DNA from: Flavobacterium johnsoniae
Lineage (GTDB): Bacteria > Bacteroidota > Bacteroidia > Flavobacteriales > Flavobacteriaceae
DNA length: 64,000 nt
Reading direction: 5' to 3'
Assembly: GCF_001879205.1 (NCBI RefSeq)
Contig: NZ_MLFK01000010.1
Coordinates: 372,001-436,000 of the forward strand
Positions 36,279 through 45,255 of the stretch are shown piece after piece (position 1 is the stretch's first letter; each line of letters opens with the position of its first letter). The position numbers were made by a program, and so were the translations under genes. The notes under the pieces were generated by a model. The model did not search any database, was not told the origin of the DNA, and saw nothing but the letters and a program-made list of their open reading frames with translations.

Positions 36279-37469
36279 TCAATAGGACCTGATTTTTTTG
36301 ATCATTTTCTCCAGGGTCATAATGGCTATGTTTTTATCATTCTCCTCTGCATTATAGGATTTGCTTCTGACTGACTGATAAGACAAATCTCTTTTAAAAG
36401 AAGTTGACAGATAAGGCACTATCCTTTGAAAAACAAGACTCATGGATCTGGATTTCACCACCCGCGCTTCATCGGCGGCACGCAGAATAATGCCGATCTG
36501 ATCCGCAGACAGGTCACATTGGAGCTTATTCTGCGTTTTTTCTTCTCCGGCGGCATCTTTAGAGGAAACTGCTGCAATTTCAAGCTGTTTTTCCAGATGC
36601 CGCATCTCATGGACAAACCAGTTTCCCAGAGATGTTTTAAGATGCTGGGCCTCTGCTTTAAAAAACAGTTTCTCACTGCAGTGCATCTGATTGAATTCCT
36701 TCCAATAATAAGAAAGCAGATTGAGTTTTCCAGCCAGATCTTCCTCCATCTCCACTTTACAGGCCAGACGTTTTGTGAGCAGGTTTATATAAACCGGACT
36801 ATTAAAATTCAGCCCTATAAGCGTATGATCGAGCATAAAGAAAAGTCCCTGGTCTTCTAAATTATTCATCTGTTCCAATTCATTTAAAAGATTTCTTTCA
36901 TAGAGCATCTGGCGGAAAGTTTTCCTGTCCCTTTCCTGCATAGAAAAACCGCCTTCCAGCTCCGCCAGCACTGTATTTAAAACCTGCTTCTTTTCTTCAT
37001 TTTCCATTTTCATTTTCAGAAGTTTTTTTAATTTGAGCTGCAGTTCTTTTCTTGATACTAAAAGATAGGTTGCCGGCACCCTTTCATCTAAACTTAAATA
37101 ACCTGAAAACCTTTTTTCTAAAAATGACAGCAGATCATCCAGACATTTAATTACAAGCTCAGCTGAAACCGCGAGCAGGGGCTGCTGAAATACACTGCAT
37201 TTGTAATTCTCCACCATTGTATCGAGCAGAAAAATTAGTGTGGAATGATACTTTCTGACCAGCAGGCGGATCTGCCTTTTTCGTCTGAGCACAAAAATTT
37301 CATTTTTAATCCGGACCTGAATCCGGCCGGACTCTTTTACAACATGTTCTGAAATAACGGCAAGTTCAGCTTCTGATAATCGGCACAGATCTGTTTTATT
37401 GGGGTTTAAATGCACCAGTATCAAAGCATCCAGCCATTCTAAAGGATAGTTATTGTTCATCATTTTCAT
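36279..37469 (-). CDS. RteC-like protein (element-associated, regulator candidate)
   Basis: The 396-residue helical protein has no signal or membrane segment. Its last 80 residues (LQCDLSADQIGIILRAADEA, then FQRIVPYLSTSF and SVRSKSYNAEENDKNIAI) resemble the C-terminal region of RteC-type proteins, which regulate CTnDOT transfer in Bacteroides. The N-terminal half (about 90-200) is helical and charged. It is 26 bp after the AraC gene in the same direction, as expected for a regulatory pair. The RteC link is tentative. Confidence 0.5.
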   Translation of the reverse strand: MKMMNNNYPLEWLDALILVHLNPNKTDLCRLSEAELAVISEHVVKESGRIQVRIKNEIFVLRRKRQIRLLVRKYHSTLIFLLDTMVENYKCSVFQQPLLAVSAELVIKCLDDLLSFLEKRFSGYLSLDERVPATYLLVSRKELQLKLKKLLKMKMENEEKKQVLNTVLAELEGGFSMQERDRKTFRQMLYERNLLNELEQMNNLEDQGLFFMLDHTLIGLNFNSPVYINLLTKRLACKVEMEEDLAGKLNLLSYYWKEFNQMHCSEKLFFKAEAQHLKTSLGNWFVHEMRHLEKQLEIAAVSSKDAAGEEKTQNKLQCDLSADQIGIILRAADEARVVKSRSMSLVFQRIVPYLSTSFKRDLSYQSVRSKSYNAEENDKNIAIMTLEKMIKKIRSY

Positions 37470-37495
37470 GTTTTAATTGAAGTTAACAGTTAAGA

Positions 37496-38380
37496 CTAAC
37501 AACTCTTAAATCTCTCGATAGTATTCTTACGGTATTCAGATGGGGTACAGAACATTGATTTTCTAAAAAAGATACTGAAGGAAGCCGCTGAACTGAATTC
37601 CAGTTCCTCCGCTATTTCCGTCATGGTAAGATTCGGATTCTCCAAAAGACCCGCCGCTTCTGAAAGAACAGCTTCCGTAATAATTTTCTTGGCGGTTTTC
37701 CCTGTAACCTCCTTCACCATCTTGCTCAAATGTTCAGCACTTACATACAGCACACCGGCATAAAACTTAACCGTATGATGCTTGCGGCAGTGTATGGATA
37801 AAACTGCCAGGAAATGGGAAACTAAACTTTCTGATCTTGAAAAATGCATATCACCTGCCGACAAGTATTTGGCATTTATCAGGTTCAGTTCAAAAAGAAG
37901 CAGGTTTAAACTGATCTGCTGCAGTTTAATTTCAAATTCACTGGACAAATGATTACTTAATTCAGCATACAGCAGTCTGCAGATTAAAGAAAGCACCCTG
38001 TAATCATTTTCATCCAGACTAATCTTTGCGGGTTGGTTTCCGCCATTCGATGATAACAGATCACTCTGGTTATACATAAAACCGCGTCCATTTATTTCAG
38101 ACGAAAAAGTAATCAAAAAAAATTGCAGTTTATTTCCTGCCTCTACTTTTGAAAAAGAGGCATTCTTAGGCAGTATCAGCAGATCATGTGCCTTTAGCTC
38201 ACGGCTGACCTCTTTTATCTGCATTTTAAAACTGCCGGATTTCATTAAAAGCAGCACCGGATTATGAATCACAAAAGTTTCATCAGCAGCCGTTTTGGCA
38301 GCATATTTTTTTACAAAATAAATTTTAAACATTTGCCCAGACAATTCTATTCTTTCAATGTCAATCAAATCTTTCAGCAT
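37496..38380 (-). CDS. AraC-family transcriptional regulator
   Basis: The 294-residue protein has a cupin-like N-terminal sensing domain (about 15-120) and a C-terminal AraC-type double helix-turn-helix (about 195-290) with AGVLYVSAEHLSKMVKEVTG, then MTEIAEELEFSSAASFSIFF and CTPSEYRKN. It is a cytoplasmic DNA-binding regulator. Its position next to the RteC-like gene suggests control of the conjugation module; it is 15.6 kb from the nearest pectin gene. Confidence 0.9.
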   Translation of the reverse strand: MLKDLIDIERIELSGQMFKIYFVKKYAAKTAADETFVIHNPVLLLMKSGSFKMQIKEVSRELKAHDLLILPKNASFSKVEAGNKLQFFLITFSSEINGRGFMYNQSDLLSSNGGNQPAKISLDENDYRVLSLICRLLYAELSNHLSSEFEIKLQQISLNLLLFELNLINAKYLSAGDMHFSRSESLVSHFLAVLSIHCRKHHTVKFYAGVLYVSAEHLSKMVKEVTGKTAKKIITEAVLSEAAGLLENPNLTMTEIAEELEFSSAASFSIFFRKSMFCTPSEYRKNTIERFKSC

Positions 38381-38423
38381 AACACAAACCAGTTGTTTGG
38401 ATAACTAAAATGAAACTGTCCTG

Positions 38424-38633
38424 TCAGTCTTCAAATCTTTTTTTAATGGCGATATAACATAAAAAATAAAGATTTAAAAATAGGGTCACATAGAGAATAT
38501 AAAACATAAATCTTCTGTGATCATATCTCAAAAAGTCTTCTGTTCCGTTACAGATAAATAAATCAATCATAAAATAGAGACTAAAAAGATTAAAGAAAAG
38601 CAGTAATACATACAAAACAACAGACAGTTTCAT
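38424..38633 (-). CDS. Small two-helix membrane protein
   Basis: The 69-residue protein has two strongly hydrophobic helices (LSVVLYVLLLFFNLFSLYFM and FYILYVTLFLNLYFLCYIAI) separated by a charged loop. No family is recognised. It lies 28 bp after the lipoprotein gene and may be cotranscribed with it. Confidence 0.5.
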   Translation of the reverse strand: MKLSVVLYVLLLFFNLFSLYFMIDLFICNGTEDFLRYDHRRFMFYILYVTLFLNLYFLCYIAIKKRFED

Positions 38634-38661
38634 TTCCAGATAAATTAGTACTATATTATAA

Positions 38662-39354
38662 TTAGATAAGTCCTTCCAGCAGTGCTATTACAGAAATAAG
38701 CGCCGCTTCACCTGATTTAAAGAATCTTTTAACCGGCTTATTTCCGATTAAAATATCCCAGTCTTTATCTTTACGTTCTTCTTCAGAATAGAGGGAATAT
38801 CGAGAAATAGATGTGACAGTTAGGACAGTTTCTCTCTCTTCGGTTGTGAAAACGGCATCATCCAGTACATTCGATTCATATCCAGCAATATAGCTATAAG
38901 TAATATTAAACTGCTGCTGTCTCTTAATGATAAAGTTCTGCAGAAAAGTAATCAAACTTGTCTTTGCATAAGTCTGCAGGCTGCTGTTCTCTACAATCGT
39001 AATCATGCTGTTATCAGGATCAGCCATAATGGATTCAACCATCTCATCCGTAAAAGGAATCAGTCTGCTGGACCAACTTCCCTTCTCATTAAATTTCTCA
39101 GAAATACATCTGATTTGATCAGCAAGTTCTGCTGTAGAATTAACAGTTTTATTATTCTCGTAATAATCATTCAAGGCATCGTAAATTTTCTTTCCTTTTA
39201 AATCAAAAGGATTAGAAGAATTAGCGGGAAAATAATTTTTAAGAGCTGATAAATGAACTGTATTAGTTTGTTCTGCTAAAGTTTCAAAATCTTCCTCAGT
39301 AGAACATGAATTAAAAAAAACAGCAGTAATAATGCATAATAAAGTGGTTTTCAT
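38662..39354 (-). CDS. Lipoprotein of unknown function
   Basis: The 230-residue protein has a lipoprotein signal (MKTTLLCIITAVFFNSC) followed by STEEDFE, the usual Bacteroidota tail. The rest is mixed helical with no known motif. It is divergent from the TPR-AraC gene across a spacer with several hairpins. Confidence 0.65.
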   Translation of the reverse strand: MKTTLLCIITAVFFNSCSTEEDFETLAEQTNTVHLSALKNYFPANSSNPFDLKGKKIYDALNDYYENNKTVNSTAELADQIRCISEKFNEKGSWSSRLIPFTDEMVESIMADPDNSMITIVENSSLQTYAKTSLITFLQNFIIKRQQQFNITYSYIAGYESNVLDDAVFTTEERETVLTVTSISRYSLYSEEERKDKDWDILIGNKPVKRFFKSGEAALISVIALLEGLI

Positions 39355-39403
39355 GATTAAATGGTTTGAATGTGAATGGGAATTTCTTCCCAGTTCATTT
39401 CAT

Positions 39404-39549
39404 CCGGATAAGCAGAACTTTTATCCGGCACCCTGCCGGACATTTTGCTTTTGAATTCATGGCAAATCTATTCTGCTTAAAAATCTCCCACAAGCTTACC
39501 TCTGCGGGTTTTCCGCATTTCCACTATGGATTTTCGAGAAATCCGTAGT
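39404..39549. promoter_or_regulatory. Cluster of hairpins in 39355-39682 spacer
   Basis: CCGGATAA (39404-39411) pairs with TTATCCGG (39421-39428), while CCGGCA (39425-39430) pairs with TGCCGG (39434-39439); the two stems share CCGG and exclude each other. Two further hairpins follow: TGCGG/CCGCA (39503-39517) and an 11-bp stem with one G-T pair (39523-39533 with 39539-39549), the last followed by a T-run. They could be a switch or a small RNA. Nothing else is seen in the 328-bp spacer. Confidence 0.45.
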
Positions 39550-39682
39550 GCATTTTTAATACACAATAATCTAAAATTCAAAGGTTTATACTAATTTTAC
39601 ACTAATTTAAAGTAACATTTTTCCGACAATTAATCCAGAAATACCGAATTACTAATATCGCTTCACCGCTAATCATTAAACC

Positions 39683-41380
39683 ATGAATAAAAAAACATTA
39701 TTATTATTTTTTCTTCTCTTTTATTACTTAGTCTATGCCCAGAAAAACGTTTTTGAAATTCCCGATTCGCTTCAAATCAAAAATTACGATTATCTGGACA
39801 AAAGATTTTACCAACTTAAAAAAGACAGTGCTACGGCATCATTATATGCATATGCATTTCTGCATAAAGCAAAAAAAGAGCACAATTGGAAAGAAATAGT
39901 AAACGGCTACCAAAACCTGATGTTAATTGCAACTGGAAATATGAGAATCATTTATGCAGACAGCATGATCTATACATCAAAAAAGTCAGCTGACAATGCA
40001 CTCATAGGCTCTGCTTACCTTAGTAAAGGAACTGTTTATTATGGATTAAAAATGCATCAGCCTGCCATGGACAATTATCTTACTGCAAACGGCTATATTT
40101 CCCAAACTAAAAATCAGTATTTAATCCATAAAGTTAAATACTGTATTGCCCTCTCTAAGTTATACGCCGGTTTTTATAACGAAGCGGTTTCACTTCTGAA
40201 AGAATGCGCGGATTATTACAAACAGGATGAAGCAAGACCCTATCTTAATTCGCTGCATTCCTTGGGACTGTGCTATACAAAATTGGGAGATTATGGCAAA
40301 AGTTCGGAAACTAACAAGCTTGGAATTTCAGAAAGCAGGAAAAGAAAAATCAATGAGATGATCCCTTACTTTATACAATCCGAAGGAATCAATGAATTCT
40401 TTCAAAGGAATTACAGTACATCTATTAAAAATATTTCATCCTCAATTGAATTTATTAAAGAAAATAATGACTTTGGAAATGAAGCTGTTGGGTACTTTTA
40501 TCTTGGTAAGAACTACTGGTCATTACATCAAAAAGAAAAAGCAGTAAGCTATTTCAAACTTGTAGATAAAATCTTCACCGATAAAAAATACATAAGACCT
40601 GATTTGAGACAGACTTTCGAACTAATGATCAGCTTTTATAAAACCAAAAAGGATTTAAACAAACAGCTTTATTATATTGATCAGCTATTAAAAGCAGACA
40701 CCCTGCTGACAGAAACCAACAACTACATAGTCGGAAAAATTCATAAACAGTATGATACCAAAGAACTCCTGCTTGAAAAAGAACGAATAAAAGCGGAAAA
40801 TGAGACTATGACAGCAGCTCTTAAATGGGAAAAAAATTATGACATTATATTCGCAGTAATAATCTTTTTACTCTTCTCCATCTTGGCAGGCTTTACCTAT
40901 TATCATAAAAGAACCGATAAAATAAATAAAAAGAAATATCAGCTTCTTATGGAAGAGTATGATACGAAAATTAGACCACCAAAAACGAGAACCATAAAAG
41001 ATCCTTTAAAAAACATCAGTCCTGAAACAGTCACATTACTGATAAAAGAACTTGAAAATTTTGAAAAAAACAAAAGATTTTTGGAAAAGGACTGGAATCT
41101 CACCAGTCTTTCAGCTGCTTTTAAAACAAATCCTAAGTACTTATCCGGTATCCTCGGCTATTCGAGGGAAAAAGGAATCAATGATTATATTAACGGACTT
41201 CGCATTGAGTATATTATAACGCTGCTGCGAACGGAATCCAAGTTCAGAATCTATACCTATGAAGCATTAGCCCAAGAAGCTGGCTTTAGCACTACAGAAC
41301 GCTTTAAGAATGCATTTTTAACCAAAACAGGAATTACACCTCAATATTTCATTGAAGAGATAAAAAAAGAAAAAAAATAA
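39683..41380 (+). CDS. Membrane TPR-AraC-type regulator
   Basis: The 565-residue protein has a signal peptide (ending YAQ), tetratricopeptide-like helices over about 60-380 in the periplasm, one membrane helix (about 388-410, IIFAVIIFLLFSILAGFTYY), and a cytoplasmic C-terminal AraC-type helix-turn-helix (about 455-560, WNLTSLSAAFKTNPKYLSGI and YEALAQEAGFSTTERFKNAF). It is a one-component trans-envelope sensor common in Flavobacteriia. Its target is not shown by the sequence; the nearby SusC/D/S9 genes or the divergent lipoprotein are candidates. Confidence 0.88.
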   Translation: MNKKTLLLFFLLFYYLVYAQKNVFEIPDSLQIKNYDYLDKRFYQLKKDSATASLYAYAFLHKAKKEHNWKEIVNGYQNLMLIATGNMRIIYADSMIYTSKKSADNALIGSAYLSKGTVYYGLKMHQPAMDNYLTANGYISQTKNQYLIHKVKYCIALSKLYAGFYNEAVSLLKECADYYKQDEARPYLNSLHSLGLCYTKLGDYGKSSETNKLGISESRKRKINEMIPYFIQSEGINEFFQRNYSTSIKNISSSIEFIKENNDFGNEAVGYFYLGKNYWSLHQKEKAVSYFKLVDKIFTDKKYIRPDLRQTFELMISFYKTKKDLNKQLYYIDQLLKADTLLTETNNYIVGKIHKQYDTKELLLEKERIKAENETMTAALKWEKNYDIIFAVIIFLLFSILAGFTYYHKRTDKINKKKYQLLMEEYDTKIRPPKTRTIKDPLKNISPETVTLLIKELENFEKNKRFLEKDWNLTSLSAAFKTNPKYLSGILGYSREKGINDYINGLRIEYIITLLRTESKFRIYTYEALAQEAGFSTTERFKNAFLTKTGITPQYFIEEIKKEKK

Positions 41381-41490
41381 TTGCCTTATCACGCATTATA
41401 TTTAGGATATGATTTTTAACTTTTTACTTTTCTCCTGTAGTTAAAAATTACTATCTTTTATTCACTTAATTAAATTTATTAGCCTCTACC

Positions 41491-41751
41491 CTACTGTTTT
41501 AAAATTTTATTATCTTTTAAATCGAAATCAAAGTCGAAAAAATCTTTTGGGTGAACATCTAATGCTCTTGCCAAGTCAAAAATAGTTTTTAGTTGAACAC
41601 TTTTCAGTCCTTTTTCAATTTTACTTATCTGACTGTGGTCAACATTACATAATTGAGCAAGTTTTCTATAGCTCAGTTTTTTAGCTTTTCTAAACTTTTG
41701 CAGATTATTGCCAAACAATATTAAAAAGCTGTTATCTTGTTCTTTCTCCAT
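41491..41751 (-). CDS. XRE-family helix-turn-helix regulator
   Basis: The 86-residue protein is a single Cro/C1-type domain: NNLQKFRKAKKLSYRKLAQL, then VDHSQISKIEKGLKSVQL and LARALDVHPKDFF. It is a small DNA-binding regulator. A perfect 18-bp palindrome lies 48 bp upstream of its start (41799-41816), a likely self-regulatory operator. Confidence 0.9.
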   Translation of the reverse strand: MEKEQDNSFLILFGNNLQKFRKAKKLSYRKLAQLCNVDHSQISKIEKGLKSVQLKTIFDLARALDVHPKDFFDFDFDLKDNKILKQ

Positions 41752-41798
41752 TTGAAATATTTAGAACATGTAATTTCAGTTTTTATCAAAAAAATATT

Positions 41799-41816
41799 GT
41801 AGTATTTAAATACTAC
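41799..41816. promoter_or_regulatory. Perfect 18-bp palindrome, likely XRE operator
   Basis: GTAGTATTTAAATACTAC is a perfect palindrome upstream of the XRE gene. On the plus strand it lies about 17-34 bp before a TATATTTG box (41833-41840) that fits the Bacteroidota -7 element, so bound protein could block both the XRE gene and a plus-strand transcript of the structured element. Confidence 0.7.
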
Positions 41817-41848
41817 TTAAGATATTTTTTGTTATATTTGTTCCATAA

Positions 41849-42011
41849 TTATTTACATTTGCGATACTTCTTATAAAAAAATAGAAGCATTCGCTTTGAA
41901 TCTCGTACTAGAAAATTGGCCTTTTCATTTACCACGAGAGAATAAGCAAGATGCTCACGTCATTGGCGTGGGCTCACTTATTCGTGGTAAGGTATGGCCA
42001 ATACCTCTAGT
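41849..42011 (+). ncRNA. Long structured intergenic element, candidate RNA
   Basis: A first hairpin pairs GCGA/TCGC and CTTCT/AGAAG (41861-41894). A second, about 105 nt long, is built from nested stems: ACTAGA (41907-41912) with TCTAGT (42006-42011), TTGGCC (41916-41921) with GGCCAA (41996-42001), TTACCACGA (41929-41937) with TCGTGGTAA (41982-41990), ATAAG with CTTAT, and CACG with CGTG at the tip. The order is that of one folded molecule. There is no open reading frame of note. It may be a small RNA, a leader of the SusC gene, or a DNA-hairpin mobile element remnant. Confidence 0.4.
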
Positions 42012-42144
42012 GCAATAAGATGAGTTCCATGCCTTTTTTATGCAATAAACTTTCACTTATTATTCTTAGCGTACTTTTATTTTCAGTACCGAATGTTTAC
42101 AAATCAATTTTATGTAAAGAACAATTTTAAAGCACAAAAAAAGC

Positions 42145-42175
42145 CCTCTATTTCGTCACCAAACAACCATAGAGG
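42145..42175 (+). promoter_or_regulatory. Leader hairpin 45 bp upstream of second SusC
   Basis: CCTCTAT (42145-42151) pairs with ATAGAGG (42169-42175) around a 17-base loop, in the SusC leader. No U-run follows, so it is not a classical terminator; it may stabilise or regulate the leader. Confidence 0.4.
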
Positions 42176-42220
42176 ACCTTAGCCAATTAAATTCCCATTT
42201 AACTAACCAATCCCAATATT

Positions 42221-45200
42221 ATGAATTATTTTTCATTTTACAAGGATGGAAAAGCTCTTTATTGCCTAATTTTTACAAGCATACTGCTGTCTTTTTCATC
42301 ATCATTTGCTAAAAATCCCGAACGGATTCTGCACGCTCTTTTACAACAGCATCAAGTTCAGGGAACCATAACTGACGGCACTACTGCTCTTCCTGGTGTT
42401 ACAATTGCCTTAAAAAGCAAAGCGGGCAGCAATGCCATTACCGATTATAACGGCCAATACTCTCTTACGGCATCTCCAAATGACACCTTAATTGTATCTT
42501 TTATAGGATTCAAAAAAACATTTATACCTGTCCAGGGACGTGCCAAAATTGACATCAAACTCCAGTATGACACCACAACACTGCAGGAGGTAAAAATCAA
42601 TGCGGGTTATTATACGGTAAAGGAAAGCGAACGCACCGGAAACATTGCGCGTATCACATCAAAAGATATCGAAAACCAGCCTGTCACCAACATTCTTGCC
42701 GCCATGCAGGGGCGTATGGCAGGAGTGAGCATCACCCAGACAACAGGTGCGCCGGGCGGAGGGTTTGACATCAAAATAAGAGGACAGAACAGTCTTCGTT
42801 CCACTGCCAATAATCCTCTTTATATTATTGACGGTGTCCCGTACTCTTCAGATCCTATAGGATATTCTCAGACTTCTACTATCTATCCGAGCAGTACAAG
42901 CCCTCTGAACAATATTAATCCTGATAATATCGAAAGCATTGAAGTACTGAAAGATGCTGATGCAACATCCATTTATGGCTCCAGAGGAGCAAACGGTGTG
43001 GTGCTTATAACCACAAAGAAAGGTAAAACGGGAAGCACTAAATTTACTTTTTCAAGTTCAGCCGGAGCAGGAAAAGCGACTAAGTTCATGAAACTCATGA
43101 ACACGCAACAATACCTGTCTATGCGAAAACAGGCATTTCTAAATGACGGTATCTCCCAATATGGAGCCGCAGACTACGATATTAATGGAAAATGGAACCA
43201 GAACCGTTATACCGACTGGCAGAAAGAACTAATGGGCGGAACCTCCCAGATTAATGACATGCAGGGATCAGTCTCTGCAGGTTCTGAAAAAACACAATTT
43301 CTACTCAGCGGAAACTATCATCAGGAAACGACTGTATATGCAGGGGATTCTAAATATAAAAAGGGAGGTGTCCAGTTTAATTTGAATCACCTCTCTACAG
43401 ACGGCAAATTCCAAATTAATTTTTCGGGCACCTACAATATACAGGACAGCAATCTTCCAGCTGCTGAACTTACCTATACTGCGCAGAGTTTAGCTCCAAA
43501 TGCCCCCGCTTTGCATAAGGCAGACGGCAGTTTAAACTGGGAAAACGAAACCTGGCAGAATCCTCTGGCAATGCTCAATGCTGTATTTAAGGCCAAAACG
43601 AAAGATTTTGTCGCCAACACCACCTTATCGTATAAAATAACTCCCGGCCTGACCCTTAAAAGCAGCTTTGGATATACAGATCTAAAGACTCTGGAAACCC
43701 GCATTTCTCCATCCACTATTTATAATCCAATATATAATGTAAGCAGTTCGCGCTCCTCCCTCCTCAGCAATACAACAAACAGATCAACGTGGATTATAGA
43801 ACCTCAGATCAATTGGGAAAAAGAGCTGTACTTTGGCAAAATCGGATTTTTAGCCGGAGCTACCTTTCAGAACCAGAACAGCAGCACACTTTATCAGTCC
43901 GGCGCAGGATTCACCTCAAACAGCTTAATTTATAATCTTGCCGCGGCGAAAACCATTACCGTACTGGGAGATGACGAAATACAATACCGTTATCAGGCGC
44001 TCTTTGCCAGATTGAATTACAGTTTCCAACAGCGTTATATCATAAACCTGACAGCAAGACGTGACGGTTCAAGCAGATTCGGTCCCGGCCGCCGGTTTGC
44101 TGCTTTCGGAGCGGCAGGAGCTGCCTGGCTGTTCTCCAACGAAAGTTTCCTGAAAAACAGTTCCTGGCTCAGTTTTGGAAAAGTACGCGGCAGTTACGGC
44201 ACTACCGGAAATGACCAGATTGGAGATTATCAGTTCATTGATACCTACACCTCCTCAGGAATTATTTATAACGGAACAGTAAGCATGCAGCCATCCCGGC
44301 TTTTTAATCCGGACTTTGGATGGGAGATCAATAAAAAACTGGAACTGGCGCTTGAAACAGGATTTTTAAACGACCGGATTTTTACCACTGCTTCATGGTA
44401 TGTAAACCGCTCTTCTAATCAGCTTGTCGGCATTCCCCTGAGCGGCGTGACGGGCTTTGCCGCCGTGCAGGCAAATCTGGATGCCGAAGTTGAAAATTCA
44501 GGTCTGGAACTGACACTTCGCACCGTGAACATAAAAAGGAAAAACTTCCAGTGGCAGACGAATCTGAATCTGACTTTCTCCCAAAACAAGCTGGTTTCTT
44601 TTGCAGGTCTTGAGAGCTCCACCTACAGCCAGAAATACCGCATCGGACATCCGCTGAATATCGCATTGGTTTACCAGTTAAAGGGAGTGAATCCCCAGAC
44701 CGGTATTTATGAATTTGAAGACCTGAATGCAGACAATAAAATCTCTTATCCTCTGGACAGGCAGAAGGCAGTAAGTCTGAATCCCAGATATTACGGCGGG
44801 ATTCAAAACCAGCTGTCATACAAACAATGGAACCTGGATTTTTTATTTCAGTTTACCAAACAGAAAAACCGTCTCACGCCAATGGGTGCCGCCGGACTCA
44901 TGTCCAATCAGCTGGCCGGAGCTGCTGATGCTTGGCAGCATGCTGGAGACGTGACGCCATACCAGATTTATACAACAGGGAAAAACAGCCAGGCTGTAAA
45001 TGCTGACTTTTATTATTCGGAAAGTGATGCACTGCTATCGGATTCTTCCTTTATACGGTTAAAAAATATCGCATTGACTTATCAGCTGCCGCTGCATCTG
45101 GAGCAGACCAGCTGTAAAATTATTCTTCAGGGCCAGAACCTTTTGACTTTCACAAAATACAAATACGGAGATCCTGAGTTTACCGCATACGGATTTCTTC

Positions 45201-45244
45201 CTCCCCTTAAAATTTTCACCGCAGGGATCCAGCTAACTTTTTAA
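42221..45244 (+). CDS. SusC/RagA-family TonB-linked outer-membrane transporter (second pair)
   Basis: The 1007-residue protein has an N-terminal signal (ending near SSFAK), a carboxypeptidase-like domain (VQGTITDGTTALPGVTIALK), the plug with LYIIDGVPYSSDPIG and DATSIYGSRGANGVVLITTK, and a C-terminal barrel. It has the SusC features but no glycosidase neighbours; the operon continues with SusD and an S9 peptidase, so a peptide or protein substrate is more likely than a glycan. Confidence 0.95.
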   Translation: MNYFSFYKDGKALYCLIFTSILLSFSSSFAKNPERILHALLQQHQVQGTITDGTTALPGVTIALKSKAGSNAITDYNGQYSLTASPNDTLIVSFIGFKKTFIPVQGRAKIDIKLQYDTTTLQEVKINAGYYTVKESERTGNIARITSKDIENQPVTNILAAMQGRMAGVSITQTTGAPGGGFDIKIRGQNSLRSTANNPLYIIDGVPYSSDPIGYSQTSTIYPSSTSPLNNINPDNIESIEVLKDADATSIYGSRGANGVVLITTKKGKTGSTKFTFSSSAGAGKATKFMKLMNTQQYLSMRKQAFLNDGISQYGAADYDINGKWNQNRYTDWQKELMGGTSQINDMQGSVSAGSEKTQFLLSGNYHQETTVYAGDSKYKKGGVQFNLNHLSTDGKFQINFSGTYNIQDSNLPAAELTYTAQSLAPNAPALHKADGSLNWENETWQNPLAMLNAVFKAKTKDFVANTTLSYKITPGLTLKSSFGYTDLKTLETRISPSTIYNPIYNVSSSRSSLLSNTTNRSTWIIEPQINWEKELYFGKIGFLAGATFQNQNSSTLYQSGAGFTSNSLIYNLAAAKTITVLGDDEIQYRYQALFARLNYSFQQRYIINLTARRDGSSRFGPGRRFAAFGAAGAAWLFSNESFLKNSSWLSFGKVRGSYGTTGNDQIGDYQFIDTYTSSGIIYNGTVSMQPSRLFNPDFGWEINKKLELALETGFLNDRIFTTASWYVNRSSNQLVGIPLSGVTGFAAVQANLDAEVENSGLELTLRTVNIKRKNFQWQTNLNLTFSQNKLVSFAGLESSTYSQKYRIGHPLNIALVYQLKGVNPQTGIYEFEDLNADNKISYPLDRQKAVSLNPRYYGGIQNQLSYKQWNLDFLFQFTKQKNRLTPMGAAGLMSNQLAGAADAWQHAGDVTPYQIYTTGKNSQAVNADFYYSESDALLSDSSFIRLKNIALTYQLPLHLEQTSCKIILQGQNLLTFTKYKYGDPEFTAYGFLPPLKIFTAGIQLTF

Positions 45245-45255
45245 ACTCATAAAAA

